DNA of 64,000 bases, from assembly GCF_001679785.1 (NCBI RefSeq), contig NZ_CP016287.1:806001-870000 (forward strand), given 5' to 3'. The stretch is from Rhizobium leguminosarum. GTDB lineage: Bacteria > Pseudomonadota > Alphaproteobacteria > Rhizobiales > Rhizobiaceae. The notes beneath the pieces are model-generated. The model did no database searches. It was not told where the DNA came from and worked only from the letters and a program-made list of their open reading frames with translations. This document shows, one piece after another, positions 8,583-18,220 of this stretch; position 1 is the first letter of the stretch, and each line of letters begins with the position of its first letter. The translations under genes and the position numbers were made by a program.

Positions 8583-9479
8583 CTACCGATACCGGTAGCC
8601 GAAAGCTTCAACAAAGGCGGAGAAAGCAGGGGATGGATGGCGCCGGCTGGGGTAATAAAGATGATAGCCCTGGAACGTTGGCGCCCAGTCCGCGAGCACT
8701 TCGTGCAGTTGACCGCTGTCACAATATTGCCGGACGAGGTCCCTCGGCACATAAGACAGCCCCGCCCCATCGAGAGCGGCATTGATCGCGGGCCCTATGT
8801 TGCTCATCACGAGCTGGCCTTCCACACGAACGCTGAACTCGCGGCCATCCCTTTCAAACTCCCAGGCATAGAGAGCGCCTGACGTCGGAAGACGCAGGTT
8901 CACGCAATTGTGGTCCGTCAAGTCTTGCGGGGTCGAAGGTGCAATGCGGGTCGAAAAATATTCCGGTGATCCGACTACGGCATAAGAGATATCGGGCCCG
9001 ATGCGAACGGCCACCATGTCGCGCGCAATCGCCTCGCCGAGCCGCACGCCGGCATCGAATTGGCGCTCCACGATATTTGTGAAACCGTTGTCGACGATGA
9101 GTTCCACGGTGATATCGGGGTAATCCCGTAAAAATGCCGGCAGCCTCGAACGGAAGACCAGTTCCACCGCATCATCGGGACATACGAGGCGGACTGCGCC
9201 CGAAGGCTTGTCGCGCAACGCGCCGAGGGCACTGATCCCGGCGGCGATGCTATCGAAATGCGGCTGGATAGTTTCCAGGAGGCGCGCACCGGCCGCCGTG
9301 GGAGCCACGTCCCGCGTCGTGCGGGAGAGAAGCCGGACGCCGAGCCGGGCTTCGAGCGCGCTGATCGTATGGCTCAGCGCCGAGCGCGTGACTCCCAGCT
9401 TTGATGCAGCGCGCGTGAAACTCCGCTCCTGAGCCACCTCCAGAAACGCACGCATTTCCGTAAACTCGTCGCGCCGCAT
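8583..9479 (-). CDS. LysR family transcriptional regulator
   Basis: A 298-residue LysR regulator: N-terminal winged helix (MRAFLEVAQERSFTRAASKLGVTRSALSHTISALE) and a substrate-binding effector domain (GAVRLVCPDDAVELVF, LSYVPRDLVRQY). GGAG precedes the ATG. It is divergent from the MFS transporter gene at 9574, separated by 94 bases, the typical arrangement for LysR control of an efflux or uptake gene. Its ligand cannot be inferred. Confidence 0.92.
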   Translation of the reverse strand: MRRDEFTEMRAFLEVAQERSFTRAASKLGVTRSALSHTISALEARLGVRLLSRTTRDVAPTAAGARLLETIQPHFDSIAAGISALGALRDKPSGAVRLVCPDDAVELVFRSRLPAFLRDYPDITVELIVDNGFTNIVERQFDAGVRLGEAIARDMVAVRIGPDISYAVVGSPEYFSTRIAPSTPQDLTDHNCVNLRLPTSGALYAWEFERDGREFSVRVEGQLVMSNIGPAINAALDGAGLSYVPRDLVRQYCDSGQLHEVLADWAPTFQGYHLYYPSRRHPSPAFSAFVEAFGYRYR

Positions 9480-9573
9480 TGTTGAGTCTCCTTCATCACC
9501 ACGTTCACATTATAGCGCCTAGTCGCGCAAAACCAGTCCGGCTATCTATCTGGCAACGGACAGGAGAACGTGA

Positions 9574-10761
9574 ATGACCGTCGAGTTGACATTGAATGAG
9601 ACCTCACTGATGGACGACACGGCGACCTCATGGTCTGCTGTGACCTGTCTCTCGCTTCTCACTTTCCTTTTGGTGGGTCTGGAATTTCTCCCTGTGAGCC
9701 TTCTGACCCCAATCGCCAGGGACCTCTCTATTTCAGAGGGGCAAGCCGGATTGGCGATCACCGTGTCGGGTGTCTTTGCGGTTATCACCAGCCTTTTCGG
9801 CAATGCGTTCCTGGCGAGGATCGACCGGAAGTCTGTCGTCTTGCTCTATACTACGGTTCTTGTTGCATCGAGCTTGGCGGTTGCCCTCGCGCCTAACTTC
9901 CTTGTTTTTCTGGTCGGGCGGTCCCTGGTCGGTGTTTCAATTGGCGGCTTCTGGTCGCTGTCGACGGCTATTCTGGCACGCTTGGCTTCGGACCGTGATC
10001 TGCCCAAGGCCATTGCGCTTCTGCAAGGTGGCACCGCATTCGCGCTCGTCCTTGCCGCGCCACTCGGCAGTTTTCTTGGCGGGTTCATCGGATGGCGCGG
10101 AACCTTCTTCATTACCGTGCCGATCGGAATTGCCGCACTCGTCTGGCAACTGGTCGTTCTGCCGAGGATGCCGGCGACCTCAACCGTCTCGATGGCCAGA
10201 ATATTCGGGCTGCTGCGCAATCGCACATTCGCGGTTGGAATGGCGGCGACCGGCTTGGCCTTCATTGGCCAGAACGCACTGTCTATTTATCTTCGCCCGT
10301 TCCTCGAAGGCGTCACGGGACTGGAATTGAATGTCCTGTCGATGGTGCTTCTCGGCCTCGGCGTCGGCGGGCTAGCTGGAACCTCCGTGATCGGCTTCGT
10401 CGCCCGGCGCCACCTCCTCCTCGTTCTCGTAGGTCTGCCGGCTGCTCTTGCTGTCCTTGCCCTGCTGCTGATCGCTCTCGGGCCGTTCGCAGCGGTTACG
10501 ACATTCCTGCTCGTCATCTGGGGATTTTTCTCGACCCCGATTCCGGTCGCCTGGAACACCTGGATGGCCGCCATCGTTCCCGGTGAATTGGAAGCGGCAG
10601 GTGGACTGCAGGTGGCGCTGATCCAGCTCGCCATTGCAGGCGGCGCTTTTGCTGGCGGCATGCTGTTCGACACCGCCGGATGGTGGAGCACCTTCCTTCT
10701 GGCCGCCTGCCTTCTCGCCGGTTCGGCTGTACTAGCCGCGATCGCCGGCCGCCGCGCCTGA
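9574..10761 (+). CDS. MFS transporter (drug/sugar efflux type)
   Basis: A 395-residue major facilitator with about twelve hydrophobic helices. The loop after helix 2 ([17 protein letters not shown]) is the family's cytoplasmic A-motif region, and [16 protein letters not shown] resembles the drug:H+ antiporter 1 / arabinose-efflux (YdhP, AraJ) branch. AGGAG lies 7 bases before the ATG. The LysR-type gene is divergent, and an SDR gene follows after 32 bases on the same strand, suggesting a small detoxification operon. Confidence 0.9.
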   Translation: MTVELTLNETSLMDDTATSWSAVTCLSLLTFLLVGLEFLPVSLLTPIARDLSISEGQAGLAITVSGVFAVITSLFGNAFLARIDRKSVVLLYTTVLVASSLAVALAPNFLVFLVGRSLVGVSIGGFWSLSTAILARLASDRDLPKAIALLQGGTAFALVLAAPLGSFLGGFIGWRGTFFITVPIGIAALVWQLVVLPRMPATSTVSMARIFGLLRNRTFAVGMAATGLAFIGQNALSIYLRPFLEGVTGLELNVLSMVLLGLGVGGLAGTSVIGFVARRHLLLVLVGLPAALAVLALLLIALGPFAAVTTFLLVIWGFFSTPIPVAWNTWMAAIVPGELEAAGGLQVALIQLAIAGGAFAGGMLFDTAGWWSTFLLAACLLAGSAVLAAIAGRRA

Positions 10762-10793
10762 AACCTTCCGAAACCTCAAAGCAGGAGATCATC

Positions 10794-11540
10794 ATGTCTC
10801 AAGGAATTGAAAACAAAGTGGTCGTCATTACCGGGGCAAGCAGCGGGCTTGGCGAAGCCACGGCGCGTCACCTTGCTGAGCGTGGCGCTTCCGTTGTCCT
10901 CGGCGCCCGGCGTAGCGACCGCATCGCTAAGCTGGCTGAGGAACTGACCGCGAAAGGCTATAAGGCGCGGGCAGTCCAAACCGACGTCACGGACCAACAT
11001 CAAGTCAAGAAGCTCGTCGACACCGCCGTCAACGCGTTCGGTCGCATCGACGTGATGCTGAACAATGCCGGACTGATGCCACTTGCGCCGCTCGAACGGC
11101 TCAAAGTTGACGAGTGGGATCGCATGATCGACGTGAACATCAAAGGGGTGCTCTACGGCATCGCAGCAGCGCTTCCGCACATGAAGGCGCAGAAGTCGGG
11201 GCACATCATCAACGTGTCCTCCGTCTACGGTCATGTGGTCGATCCGGGTGCCGCCGTCTATTGCGCCACGAAATTCGCCGTGCGCGCCCTCTCCGAAGGG
11301 CTGCGGAAGGAAGTCAAGCCATACAATATCCGCACCACGATCATTTCACCCGGCGCAGTGAGCACCGAACTGCTCGAGCACATCAGTGAGAAGGACATCC
11401 AGGCAGGCACCAAGGAGTTCGTCAGCAAGATCGCCATCAGCGCGGACACGTTCGCCCGAACGGTCGCCTTCGCGGTTAACGAGCCGGACGACGTCGACAT
11501 CAACGAAATCCTGTTCCGGCCCACGGCTCAACCTGTTTGA
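10794..11540 (+). CDS. SDR family oxidoreductase
   Basis: Short-chain dehydrogenase of 248 residues with TGASSGLG (cofactor), NNAG, a catalytic Ser in NVSSVYG and YCATK. The sequence is close to the YdfG/clavaldehyde-dehydrogenase-like group of general NADP-linked reductases. The ATG at 10794 follows GCAGGAG; the frame is open further upstream into the MFS gene but that part is not coding-like. It is likely cotranscribed with the MFS gene before it and the cyclophilin-like gene after it. Substrate unknown. Confidence 0.9.
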   Translation: MSQGIENKVVVITGASSGLGEATARHLAERGASVVLGARRSDRIAKLAEELTAKGYKARAVQTDVTDQHQVKKLVDTAVNAFGRIDVMLNNAGLMPLAPLERLKVDEWDRMIDVNIKGVLYGIAAALPHMKAQKSGHIINVSSVYGHVVDPGAAVYCATKFAVRALSEGLRKEVKPYNIRTTIISPGAVSTELLEHISEKDIQAGTKEFVSKIAISADTFARTVAFAVNEPDDVDINEILFRPTAQPV

Positions 11541-11553
11541 CGCGAGGCGCGCT

Positions 11554-12024
11554 ATGTCGATGACATCCAAGTTCATGAGCCGTCGCGCGGTGCTGGGCGG
11601 AACCTTGGCCGCCGTCGCTCTCCCTCTCGTGGCGCACGGGCAGGACGAGCACAGCTCGACGAGTCACGGGGCGACAGACTTCAGGATCAGGATAGGCTTC
11701 AACAATCTAACCCTGACCGCGACACTCTTCGACAATCCGACGGCGCGCGATCTCATTTCCATGCTGCCCCTGAACCTCAAGATCGAAGACTACGGCAGGA
11801 ACGAAAAGATCGTCCATCTGCCGCGCAAGCTGACCGAAGAAGGCAGCGGTGCTTTCGGAAGCGAGCAGCCGGGCGACCTTTGCTACTTCAAACCGTGGGG
11901 TAACCTGGCTCTGTTCCATGCGGATTACCGCTGGGACGGGCTGATCCGGCTCGGCCGCTTCGACAATGGCTTCGAGCCTTTGCTGGTGCGCGGCGAGTAT
12001 CCGGTCCGCATAGAACGCATCTGA
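11554..12024 (+). CDS. Exported cyclophilin-like fold protein
   Basis: A 156-residue protein with a twin-arginine-like signal (MSRRAVLGGTLAAVALPLV, then AHG) followed by a beta-rich domain: IRIGFNNLTLTATLFDNPTA, DLISMLPLNLKIEDYG, GDLCYFKPWGNLALFHADY. This pattern fits the bacterial cyclophilin-like domain family, which resembles peptidyl-prolyl isomerases in fold but whose role is not established. GAGG precedes the ATG. It closes the MFS-SDR unit, 13 bases after the SDR stop. Confidence 0.72.
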   Translation: MSMTSKFMSRRAVLGGTLAAVALPLVAHGQDEHSSTSHGATDFRIRIGFNNLTLTATLFDNPTARDLISMLPLNLKIEDYGRNEKIVHLPRKLTEEGSGAFGSEQPGDLCYFKPWGNLALFHADYRWDGLIRLGRFDNGFEPLLVRGEYPVRIERI

Positions 12025-12040
12025 CAAGGGCTTTATGGGC

Positions 12041-13078
12041 CTACTGCGGTCTTTGAATCTCACAGTAGACAATGCTGCGGTTTGAGCCGGGCCAAACAGA
12101 CACCTTCACATCCGCCCCGGTCACGCTTTCACTGGCGATCAAGCCCATCTCTCGTTCCGACCGCAACAGCAGCGCCCAGTTCATGAATGTCTCCATATAG
12201 CCATCGACGTTCGTATCCGGGGAGAAGTTGGCGAATAGGAATGTACCGCCAGGCTTCAGCATGCTGATGCACTTTCTGGTCAGCCTTACGGCTACCGCGT
12301 CCGGCAAATAGTCATAGAGACCCGCGGCATAAACGAAATCGAACATTCCCAGCGCATGCCTTCCACCGAGCAGGGATTTGACCGACCCGTTCACCGCCTC
12401 GACGGACGTGCCGGCGAAATCGCGGGCGACGGTTCCAACGCTCATCGGGTCTTGATCCAAAGCCACCCAGCGTTTGATCGCGCCGGCACCGAGCGCGCGC
12501 GATAAAGGCCCCTCACGAAGATGCCCGGCGGCGATGGCGAGGACTTCGGTCGAACCAGGCCGGGTCGAAGCGATTTCGTCAACGCGGCGCGCCAGAATGT
12601 CTCGACGCTCCCTTACCGCGACGGATGACGAAGCAATTCGAGTGTAGGCGTAGATCGAGCGTCCCAAGTCGCTCGCTGACGCGACATCGTCCTCAATCTC
12701 AGGTCTGCCGTAGATGAAGTCGAGAAGGCGTGCGTCGCCAGAATAGCCGCGCGGCTTTTCGAACGACCAGCGGGTCAACGGATCTTGATGGAGATAGTGA
12801 GCAACGGGATGGGATTGCGCGATCTGAACGAGGACGTCCCACGCCTCCGGATGAAAGCGCCGCCTTATCTGATGCAAGGCGTCGGTAAGTCGTTCGATGA
12901 TCGCATGAGGCTCGACGCCGGATTTGAACTGACGGATCGATACGTCAAGGCTGAGGGCGAGCTCGGCTCTGGCAACGATCAGGTCGCCGGGATCTGGGGC
13001 AGCAACCCTCCTGGCTGACCGACGAATCTCGCCGGGCGCAACAAGACTCTCACCGTCCAAGACCAGGCTTTGTGCCAT
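12041..13078 (-). CDS. Class I SAM-dependent methyltransferase, PhcB-like family
   Basis: A 345-residue protein with a leading helical region, then 'DPLTRWSFEKPRGYSGDARLLDF', a Rossmann segment (EVLAIAAGHLREGPLS), 'VALDQDP', 'FDFVYAAGLYDYLPD' and 'MLKPGGTFLFANFSPD'. The 'EKPRGYxGD' and 'AGLYDYL' blocks recall proteins annotated as 3-hydroxypalmitate methyl-ester or extracellular-factor synthesis methyltransferases; that link is from memory and not verified. A strong AAGGGGG site precedes the ATG. It is divergent from a membrane c-di-GMP turnover gene, so a signalling role is possible. Confidence 0.7.
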   Translation of the reverse strand: MAQSLVLDGESLVAPGEIRRSARRVAAPDPGDLIVARAELALSLDVSIRQFKSGVEPHAIIERLTDALHQIRRRFHPEAWDVLVQIAQSHPVAHYLHQDPLTRWSFEKPRGYSGDARLLDFIYGRPEIEDDVASASDLGRSIYAYTRIASSSVAVRERRDILARRVDEIASTRPGSTEVLAIAAGHLREGPLSRALGAGAIKRWVALDQDPMSVGTVARDFAGTSVEAVNGSVKSLLGGRHALGMFDFVYAAGLYDYLPDAVAVRLTRKCISMLKPGGTFLFANFSPDTNVDGYMETFMNWALLLRSEREMGLIASESVTGADVKVSVWPGSNRSIVYCEIQRPQ

Positions 13079-13258
13079 TTCGAGACCCCCTTGATATAGC
13101 GTTAAGCATAATCAACCTCGAAATAGGATGCGACTAGAATCCACACGGGATAAGGGTAATTCTACTCTTGCGGGTCAGATGCTACCCCTCTAACAAAGCT
13201 AAGCAATAAGACAAACCGGTTGCAGGTCGCCGAACGCGATTTTGGAGGGCGCCGAAGT

Positions 13259-15256
13259 ATGGCTTACTTTTCAACATACTTTAGATGGTTGTCAGGCCGG
13301 CGTCGTTGCATGATCGCGGCTTACGCTAATGTCCAGCGCGATGAATCAACCGCCAGCTTTTCATTCGCCGAGGCCCTCAAATCTCTGAAAACTGAAAATG
13401 ATGCTGTCCGGAGGCGGAGCTCGCGGCAAGGTCTTTGGATGGCGGTTGCCGTTTATGTGGCCTTCGCACTTCCCGACCGATGGCTGATCCCCGATGTTGC
13501 GCCTGTGACGATCGCCGCGCGATTCGTCGTTGCAACGATCGCGCTGCTGGCGTTCGAAATCCTGCGACTGGCAAATGCGAAAACCGTCTGGCTTGACATC
13601 ACGTGCGCCGCTGCACTGCTTGTGGGCTATGTAGGCTGGCTTTACCCGGCGATTGCTACCCGCGACGTCACCGCCATGTCATACTACATGATATTCGGCG
13701 CCATCTTCATGATGGGCGCCAACCTCTTTTTCAGTTTCCCGTTTCGGCTTTCGGTGATCACCTCGGGTCTCGTTCTCTGCGCATTTTTCATTACGATCGT
13801 GGAATTTTTTCCTTCAAGCGAAACCTACAAGCTTGCCTTCGGGATGTTCTACATTTCGTGCTTTGCCTTCACGTCTTTCGTCAATTGGCGATTGAACGTG
13901 GAGCGTCGAAACGTGTTGTTGAACGCAGCGGAGGCTCGCCACCAGCACTGGGAAGCGTCCGAGCGCGGAAGGTCACTGCTCGAGCTTTCGCATACTGACT
14001 ACCTGACAGGCATAGGCAACAGACGCGCGCTGGATCGGCGGCTCGACGAATGCTGGGCCGCCTGGAAAGACGAACGCCGCGACTTCTCGGTGTTCCTCAT
14101 CGACGTCGACTTTTTCAAACGCTTCAATGATCGCTACGGACATCAGGAAGGAGACCGATGCCTGACTGTCATCGCCAATGCGCTGAAGGCGGTTGTAGAG
14201 TCGTCCGAGGGCATGATCGGCAGATATGGTGGCGAGGAGTTTATCGTGGTCATGCCGGCTGCCCTTCCCAAGGTTGCGATGGCCCTCGCCGAGAAGATCA
14301 GAATGGAAGTCGAGTCTCTTGCGATTGCTCATGACGAGCGACCAGATGACATGTCGACCGTAACCGTCAGCATCGGCGTCGCCTTCACCCGCGAGAAAGT
14401 TGGAGAGAAAGTTGAACGAATAGTACGTGAAGCCGACCTCGCTCTCTACAATGCCAAAGCAAGCGGCCGAAACTGCATTCGCAGTTTTGATCCGTTTTTG
14501 CCTCGCCCCGACGACCATGCTGGCAAACTCGTCCCGCTGCTGGCGGCCGCCATCGATCGCAAACTGGTCTCCCTCGTGTACCAACCGATCTTCGACGTGA
14601 CGAACGGGAAAGCAAGAGCTGTCGAGGCTTTGATGCGCCTCAGGATGCCGGACGGCACCGCGGTTTCGCCGAAGACGTTCATTCCGGTTGCAGAACGAAG
14701 TGGCGCTATCCTCGAACTGGGCAGGTGGGCGATCGAGACGGCATGCCGGGATATACTGATGACCGATCGCATGGCGACCGTCAGCGTCAACGTGTCGCCG
14801 ATACAGCTGCGTTCCCCCGGCTTTGCTGCCAGTGTCGCTGATATCCTTGCTCGGTGCGGGGTCTGCGGGTCGCGACTAGCCTTGGAAGTCACCGAGGGCC
14901 TGGACATGGATATGCAGGCGGAGGTGCTTAAATGCATCGCCGATCTGCGGGCACTCGGCGTCGAAATCTGGCTTGACGACTTCGGCTGCGGCTTCGCGGG
15001 CCTCTCTTGGCTGAGGGCGATCGAGTTTCAGACGGTCAAGGTCGATAGAACCTTCCTGCACGACTGCTCGAACCCACGCGGTCTGATGATGCTTCAGGAC
15101 ATGATTGCTCTCATCCGCAATCGTGGGAATACAATCCTGGTGGAAGGCGTCGAAACTGCAGCACAGTTTTCCCTTCTCAAGGATCTTCGCATCGACCGCG
15201 TCCAGGGCTTTCATATGGGCATGCCGGTCAGCGCTGAACTTCTGAGCGCGGCATAA
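13259..15256 (+). CDS. Membrane-bound GGDEF-EAL protein (diguanylate cyclase / phosphodiesterase)
   Basis: About 665 residues. The N-terminal third holds several hydrophobic helices (GLWMAVAVYVAFALP, FVVATIALLAFEIL, AALLVGYVGWLYPAI, YYMIFGAIFMMGANLFF, LVLCAFFITIVEFF). A GGDEF domain follows with GGEEF near 324-328; no RxxD inhibitory site is present at the usual place. The EAL domain has EALMR near 456, NVS, EVTEG, LDDFGCGFAGLSWL, VKVD and VEGVET, so the catalytic set looks complete. Both activities are therefore possible. The ATG at 13259 has GGAGG 10 bases upstream; a later ATG at 13310 has no site. The divergent neighbour is the PhcB-like methyltransferase gene. Confidence 0.88.
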   Translation: MAYFSTYFRWLSGRRRCMIAAYANVQRDESTASFSFAEALKSLKTENDAVRRRSSRQGLWMAVAVYVAFALPDRWLIPDVAPVTIAARFVVATIALLAFEILRLANAKTVWLDITCAAALLVGYVGWLYPAIATRDVTAMSYYMIFGAIFMMGANLFFSFPFRLSVITSGLVLCAFFITIVEFFPSSETYKLAFGMFYISCFAFTSFVNWRLNVERRNVLLNAAEARHQHWEASERGRSLLELSHTDYLTGIGNRRALDRRLDECWAAWKDERRDFSVFLIDVDFFKRFNDRYGHQEGDRCLTVIANALKAVVESSEGMIGRYGGEEFIVVMPAALPKVAMALAEKIRMEVESLAIAHDERPDDMSTVTVSIGVAFTREKVGEKVERIVREADLALYNAKASGRNCIRSFDPFLPRPDDHAGKLVPLLAAAIDRKLVSLVYQPIFDVTNGKARAVEALMRLRMPDGTAVSPKTFIPVAERSGAILELGRWAIETACRDILMTDRMATVSVNVSPIQLRSPGFAASVADILARCGVCGSRLALEVTEGLDMDMQAEVLKCIADLRALGVEIWLDDFGCGFAGLSWLRAIEFQTVKVDRTFLHDCSNPRGLMMLQDMIALIRNRGNTILVEGVETAAQFSLLKDLRIDRVQGFHMGMPVSAELLSAA

Positions 15257-15557
15257 CTCGCCTCAATGTTTCCAGATGGCAGCACGTTGCCGATGATCGG
15301 TGCGTGGTGCATGACGTCTCTGCAAATCGCGAACCCGGACGCCAGGCGGCACGGCAAAGCGCTATGAACGCTTGCGATCGCATCGGTCTCCGGGAGGCCG
15401 GACCCGATCAAAGCAATTTGGACCCCATTCAACGAGGGCTGCGCCGCCATTGTCGGAAGTCTTGCTTTTGGACGGATCAGGCCGTCTGATGCAGCGAGGC
15501 AATGGATCGCTGAATCAGACGAATAGTCTGCGGTTGAACCCGGGAATGAGGAGCAGA
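15257..15557. other. Intergenic stretch, nothing recognised
   Basis: About 300 bases between the GGDEF-EAL gene and the acyltransferase gene. The acyltransferase frame stays open through part of it, but without ribosome sites or family-like sequence. It presumably carries the acyltransferase promoter. No repeat or RNA gene was seen. Confidence 0.5.
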
Positions 15558-17210
15558 ATGGATCACGTCAATAGCCCGCAAGCATCGGCGAGCGAAGAGA
15601 AGGAAGCGCGCAGGCTTCAATACCTGACCTGGGAACACATTGCGTCTGACCTCCGTCATCCGGCCCACCTTGCCCGCAAGGTGGAGCTCAGGAGATCATG
15701 CGGTGCGGAACTGGCCGAGACGTCCTACATTGCCGAGCATGCCGCAATCTTCACCGAAAGCCTGACGATGGGCGAGCGGTCGTGGATCGCCGGGCACGCG
15801 CTCGTTCGCGGCCATGTGACCCTCGGCGACGATTGCACCATCAATCCCTACGCCTGTGTTTCCGGAACGGTGACGTGCGGTCATGGCGTGCGGATTGCTT
15901 CGCATGCATCGATCGTCGGCTTCAATCATGGCTTCGACGATCCGACCATTCCTATACACCGCCAGGGCGTCGTCAGCATCGGCGTCGTGATCGGCGACGA
16001 TGTCTGGATCGGCGCCAATTGCGTGATCCTCGATGGCGCCACGATTGGAAACGGTGCGGTGATCGCCGCCGGAGCGGTGGTCACGGGCGACATTCCCGCC
16101 ATGGCGATTGCCGGTGGCGTGCCCGCTCGGGTGCTGCGGAGCCGAGGCTCGGCGCCCAGGAAATCTGGCACTGGCGACGTCGAAGATCAATTGGTCAGGC
16201 TGGGTCAGAAAGCGCAAGACCAATGGCCGGATGTCCTTGCACGCTGGAAAACGGACGGAGCCTATGAATCGCTGGAAGCAGACGGCATCCGGCGACCAGC
16301 GATCCGGCATCTCTGCGATGCAATTGAGATCGCTGCAGGCTTCGGCCAACTGCCGCCCGATCTCGATGCGGCGGAGACAGTCGAGCGTCTCCAAGGTCTG
16401 CAGGACCAAAAGACCGGCCTTTTCCCGGAAGAGCATGCACGAATGCATGGCAAGACGCTGAGGGATGACCCGAAGGCGCTCTATAACGTCCTTGCGGCTG
16501 GCTATGCGCTTGAACTGCTCGGTTCCGGTCCACGCCAACCGGTCCATGCGGTCGAGCTCGGCGCCGGGGAGCTGGATGAATGGCTGAGCCCCCTGCCCTG
16601 GTCGACCCGAGCATGGCACGCCGGCAGCGTGGTCGATGCGATCGGAACCGCTATGTACTTCAATGCGAGGTATTTCGGCATCAGGCATTCACGGCAGGCG
16701 CTCTTCGAGTGGCTGAGCCGGAATGCCAACAGCGTTTCGGGGCTGTGGGGTGGACCGACCGCGGCGGAAGGATGGCTTCAACCGGTGAACGGCTTTTATC
16801 GCCTGACGCGCGGCACCTACGCTCAGTTCGGCGTGGCCCTTCCCCACCCGCACGCCTCACTCGAAACGGTTCACCTCAACTATCGCAACCACGAGGGCTT
16901 CGTTGCCGCAAAATACAATGCGTGCAACCTGCTCGATACGATTCATCCTCTGCTGCTGATTGCCCGGCAGACCGACTACAGGCGGGCCGACGGGGTGGCG
17001 ATCGCCCGCAAGGTCATATCGAGGGCGTTGGATAGATGGCGGGATGGCGAGGGATTCCCGTTTGCCGATGGTGCTGAACCGAGCCTGCAGGGAACGGAAA
17101 TGTGGCTTTCCGTCATTCACCTGGCGGCCGATTTCCTGGGACTGGCAGATCGCTTCGCCTTCGTCCCGAAAGGCGTTCACCGAACGGCAACCGTGGGGCT
17201 CGGTTTGTGA
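15558..17210 (+). CDS. Hexapeptide-repeat acyltransferase fused to a helical C-terminal domain
   Basis: About 550 residues. The first 200 form a left-handed beta-helix of hexapeptide repeats (INPYACVSGTVTCG, VVIGDDVWIGANCVILDG, ATIGNGAVIAAGAVVTGDIP) ending in GGVPARVLR, as in CysE/LacA/NodL O-acetyltransferases, with a candidate catalytic His in VGFNHGF. The remaining 350 residues contain 'QDQKTGLFPEE', 'GGPTAAEGWLQPVNGFYRL' and 'LETVHLNYRNHEGF', which looks like an alpha/alpha barrel; I do not recognise this domain. GGAG lies 4 bases before the ATG at 15558. It probably acetylates a polysaccharide or small sugar; the fusion is unusual compared with the roughly 190-residue single-domain relatives. 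Confidence 0.75.
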   Translation: MDHVNSPQASASEEKEARRLQYLTWEHIASDLRHPAHLARKVELRRSCGAELAETSYIAEHAAIFTESLTMGERSWIAGHALVRGHVTLGDDCTINPYACVSGTVTCGHGVRIASHASIVGFNHGFDDPTIPIHRQGVVSIGVVIGDDVWIGANCVILDGATIGNGAVIAAGAVVTGDIPAMAIAGGVPARVLRSRGSAPRKSGTGDVEDQLVRLGQKAQDQWPDVLARWKTDGAYESLEADGIRRPAIRHLCDAIEIAAGFGQLPPDLDAAETVERLQGLQDQKTGLFPEEHARMHGKTLRDDPKALYNVLAAGYALELLGSGPRQPVHAVELGAGELDEWLSPLPWSTRAWHAGSVVDAIGTAMYFNARYFGIRHSRQALFEWLSRNANSVSGLWGGPTAAEGWLQPVNGFYRLTRGTYAQFGVALPHPHASLETVHLNYRNHEGFVAAKYNACNLLDTIHPLLLIARQTDYRRADGVAIARKVISRALDRWRDGEGFPFADGAEPSLQGTEMWLSVIHLAADFLGLADRFAFVPKGVHRTATVGLGL

Positions 17211-17221
17211 CTACGCTTCGA

Positions 17222-18109
17222 TCAACCGTGCAATGATGCCGTCAGCCAGGCGGCGGCAAGGTCGCGCGCGTTGCTTCGCTTGGCTTTGACGGGCACGATC
17301 ACGTTGTAACGATCTTCCGCGGCAAGCTCGCCGCCGCCGATCTGCACCAGGGTTCCATCCTCCAGAAAGGTGCCCACCAGCATGCGCCATCCCAATGCAA
17401 TCCCTTGCCCTGCGCGCGCGGCTGCGATGGTTTCGGTATAGTGGTTGAACCGAAGCGACGGCTTTACCTCGAGGTTGGCGCCGGTCAGCGAAAACCACTG
17501 CGCCCAGCTATACCAGGAACGATCGAGAACATCCGTTTCGATGAATTCGTCGGCGCAGCCGAGCGGGCCATCTCCGCGACGCTTGAGATAGTCGGGAGAG
17601 CAGACGGGGCAGATGACGTCGCCATGCGAGGCGATGACGGTGCTATCGCTGAAGGGAGGCACACCATATCGAATTGCCACATCGACTTCTCCGTCATCGA
17701 GAGCGATCGGGCTGTCCTGGGATATCACCCGCACCAGGATGCCGGGGTTCGCACGGCGAAATTCGGCCAGCCGCGGCAGCAGCCAGAAAGAAGAAAATGC
17801 AACGGTCGCCCCTATGGTCAACACGTCCTGGCTGCGCGACTGGAGCGCTTCCACGCTCTCGGCAATATCGGCAAAGCTCTTGGCCAGCGTGGCTCCGAGG
17901 TTGATGCATGCCGCCGTCGGCTCGATCGCTCGATGCTTGCGCACGAATAGGGGCTGGCCGAATTCCTCCTCCAGCAAGGCAATCTGCCTGCTGACCGCCG
18001 CCTGGGTGACACCCAATTCGGTCGCAGCCGTGGTGAAGCTCTTCTTTCTGAGCACCGCCTCCAGGGTCACCAATGCCGTCAACGACGGGATCCGTCTTCT
18101 AAAGTGCAT
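17222..18109 (-). CDS. LysR family transcriptional regulator (GcvA-like), divergent from Rieske gene
   Basis: A 295-residue LysR protein: winged helix LEAVLRKKSFTTAATELGVTQAAVSRQIALLEEEFGQPLF and an effector domain with VDVAIRYGV and GQGIALGWRMLV, which is GcvA-like. AAGGGG lies 7 bases before the ATG at 18109, favouring it over an ATG at 18142. It converges on the acyltransferase gene and diverges from the Rieske oxygenase gene at 18221, so it is a good candidate regulator of the betaine demethylase operon. A TTATC-GATAA dyad lies directly upstream. Confidence 0.9.
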   Translation of the reverse strand: MHFRRRIPSLTALVTLEAVLRKKSFTTAATELGVTQAAVSRQIALLEEEFGQPLFVRKHRAIEPTAACINLGATLAKSFADIAESVEALQSRSQDVLTIGATVAFSSFWLLPRLAEFRRANPGILVRVISQDSPIALDDGEVDVAIRYGVPPFSDSTVIASHGDVICPVCSPDYLKRRGDGPLGCADEFIETDVLDRSWYSWAQWFSLTGANLEVKPSLRFNHYTETIAAARAGQGIALGWRMLVGTFLEDGTLVQIGGGELAAEDRYNVIVPVKAKRSNARDLAAAWLTASLHG

Positions 18110-18120
18110 CACAGAACCCC

Positions 18121-18134
18121 TTATCGCATGATAA
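18121..18134. promoter_or_regulatory. Candidate LysR box
   Basis: TTATCGCATGATAA is a perfect 5-base dyad with a 4-base spacer and fits the T-N11-A rule for LysR binding. It lies 11 bases upstream of the LysR-type gene in the region shared with the divergent Rieske operon. Confidence 0.5.
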
Positions 18135-18220
18135 AAACTCATGCGAACCTAATTTTTTATGCCGTTGAAACAACGGAACTGCAAGGGCAATCTGGGGAAA
18201 CTCTCGCATAAGAGGTTCTG

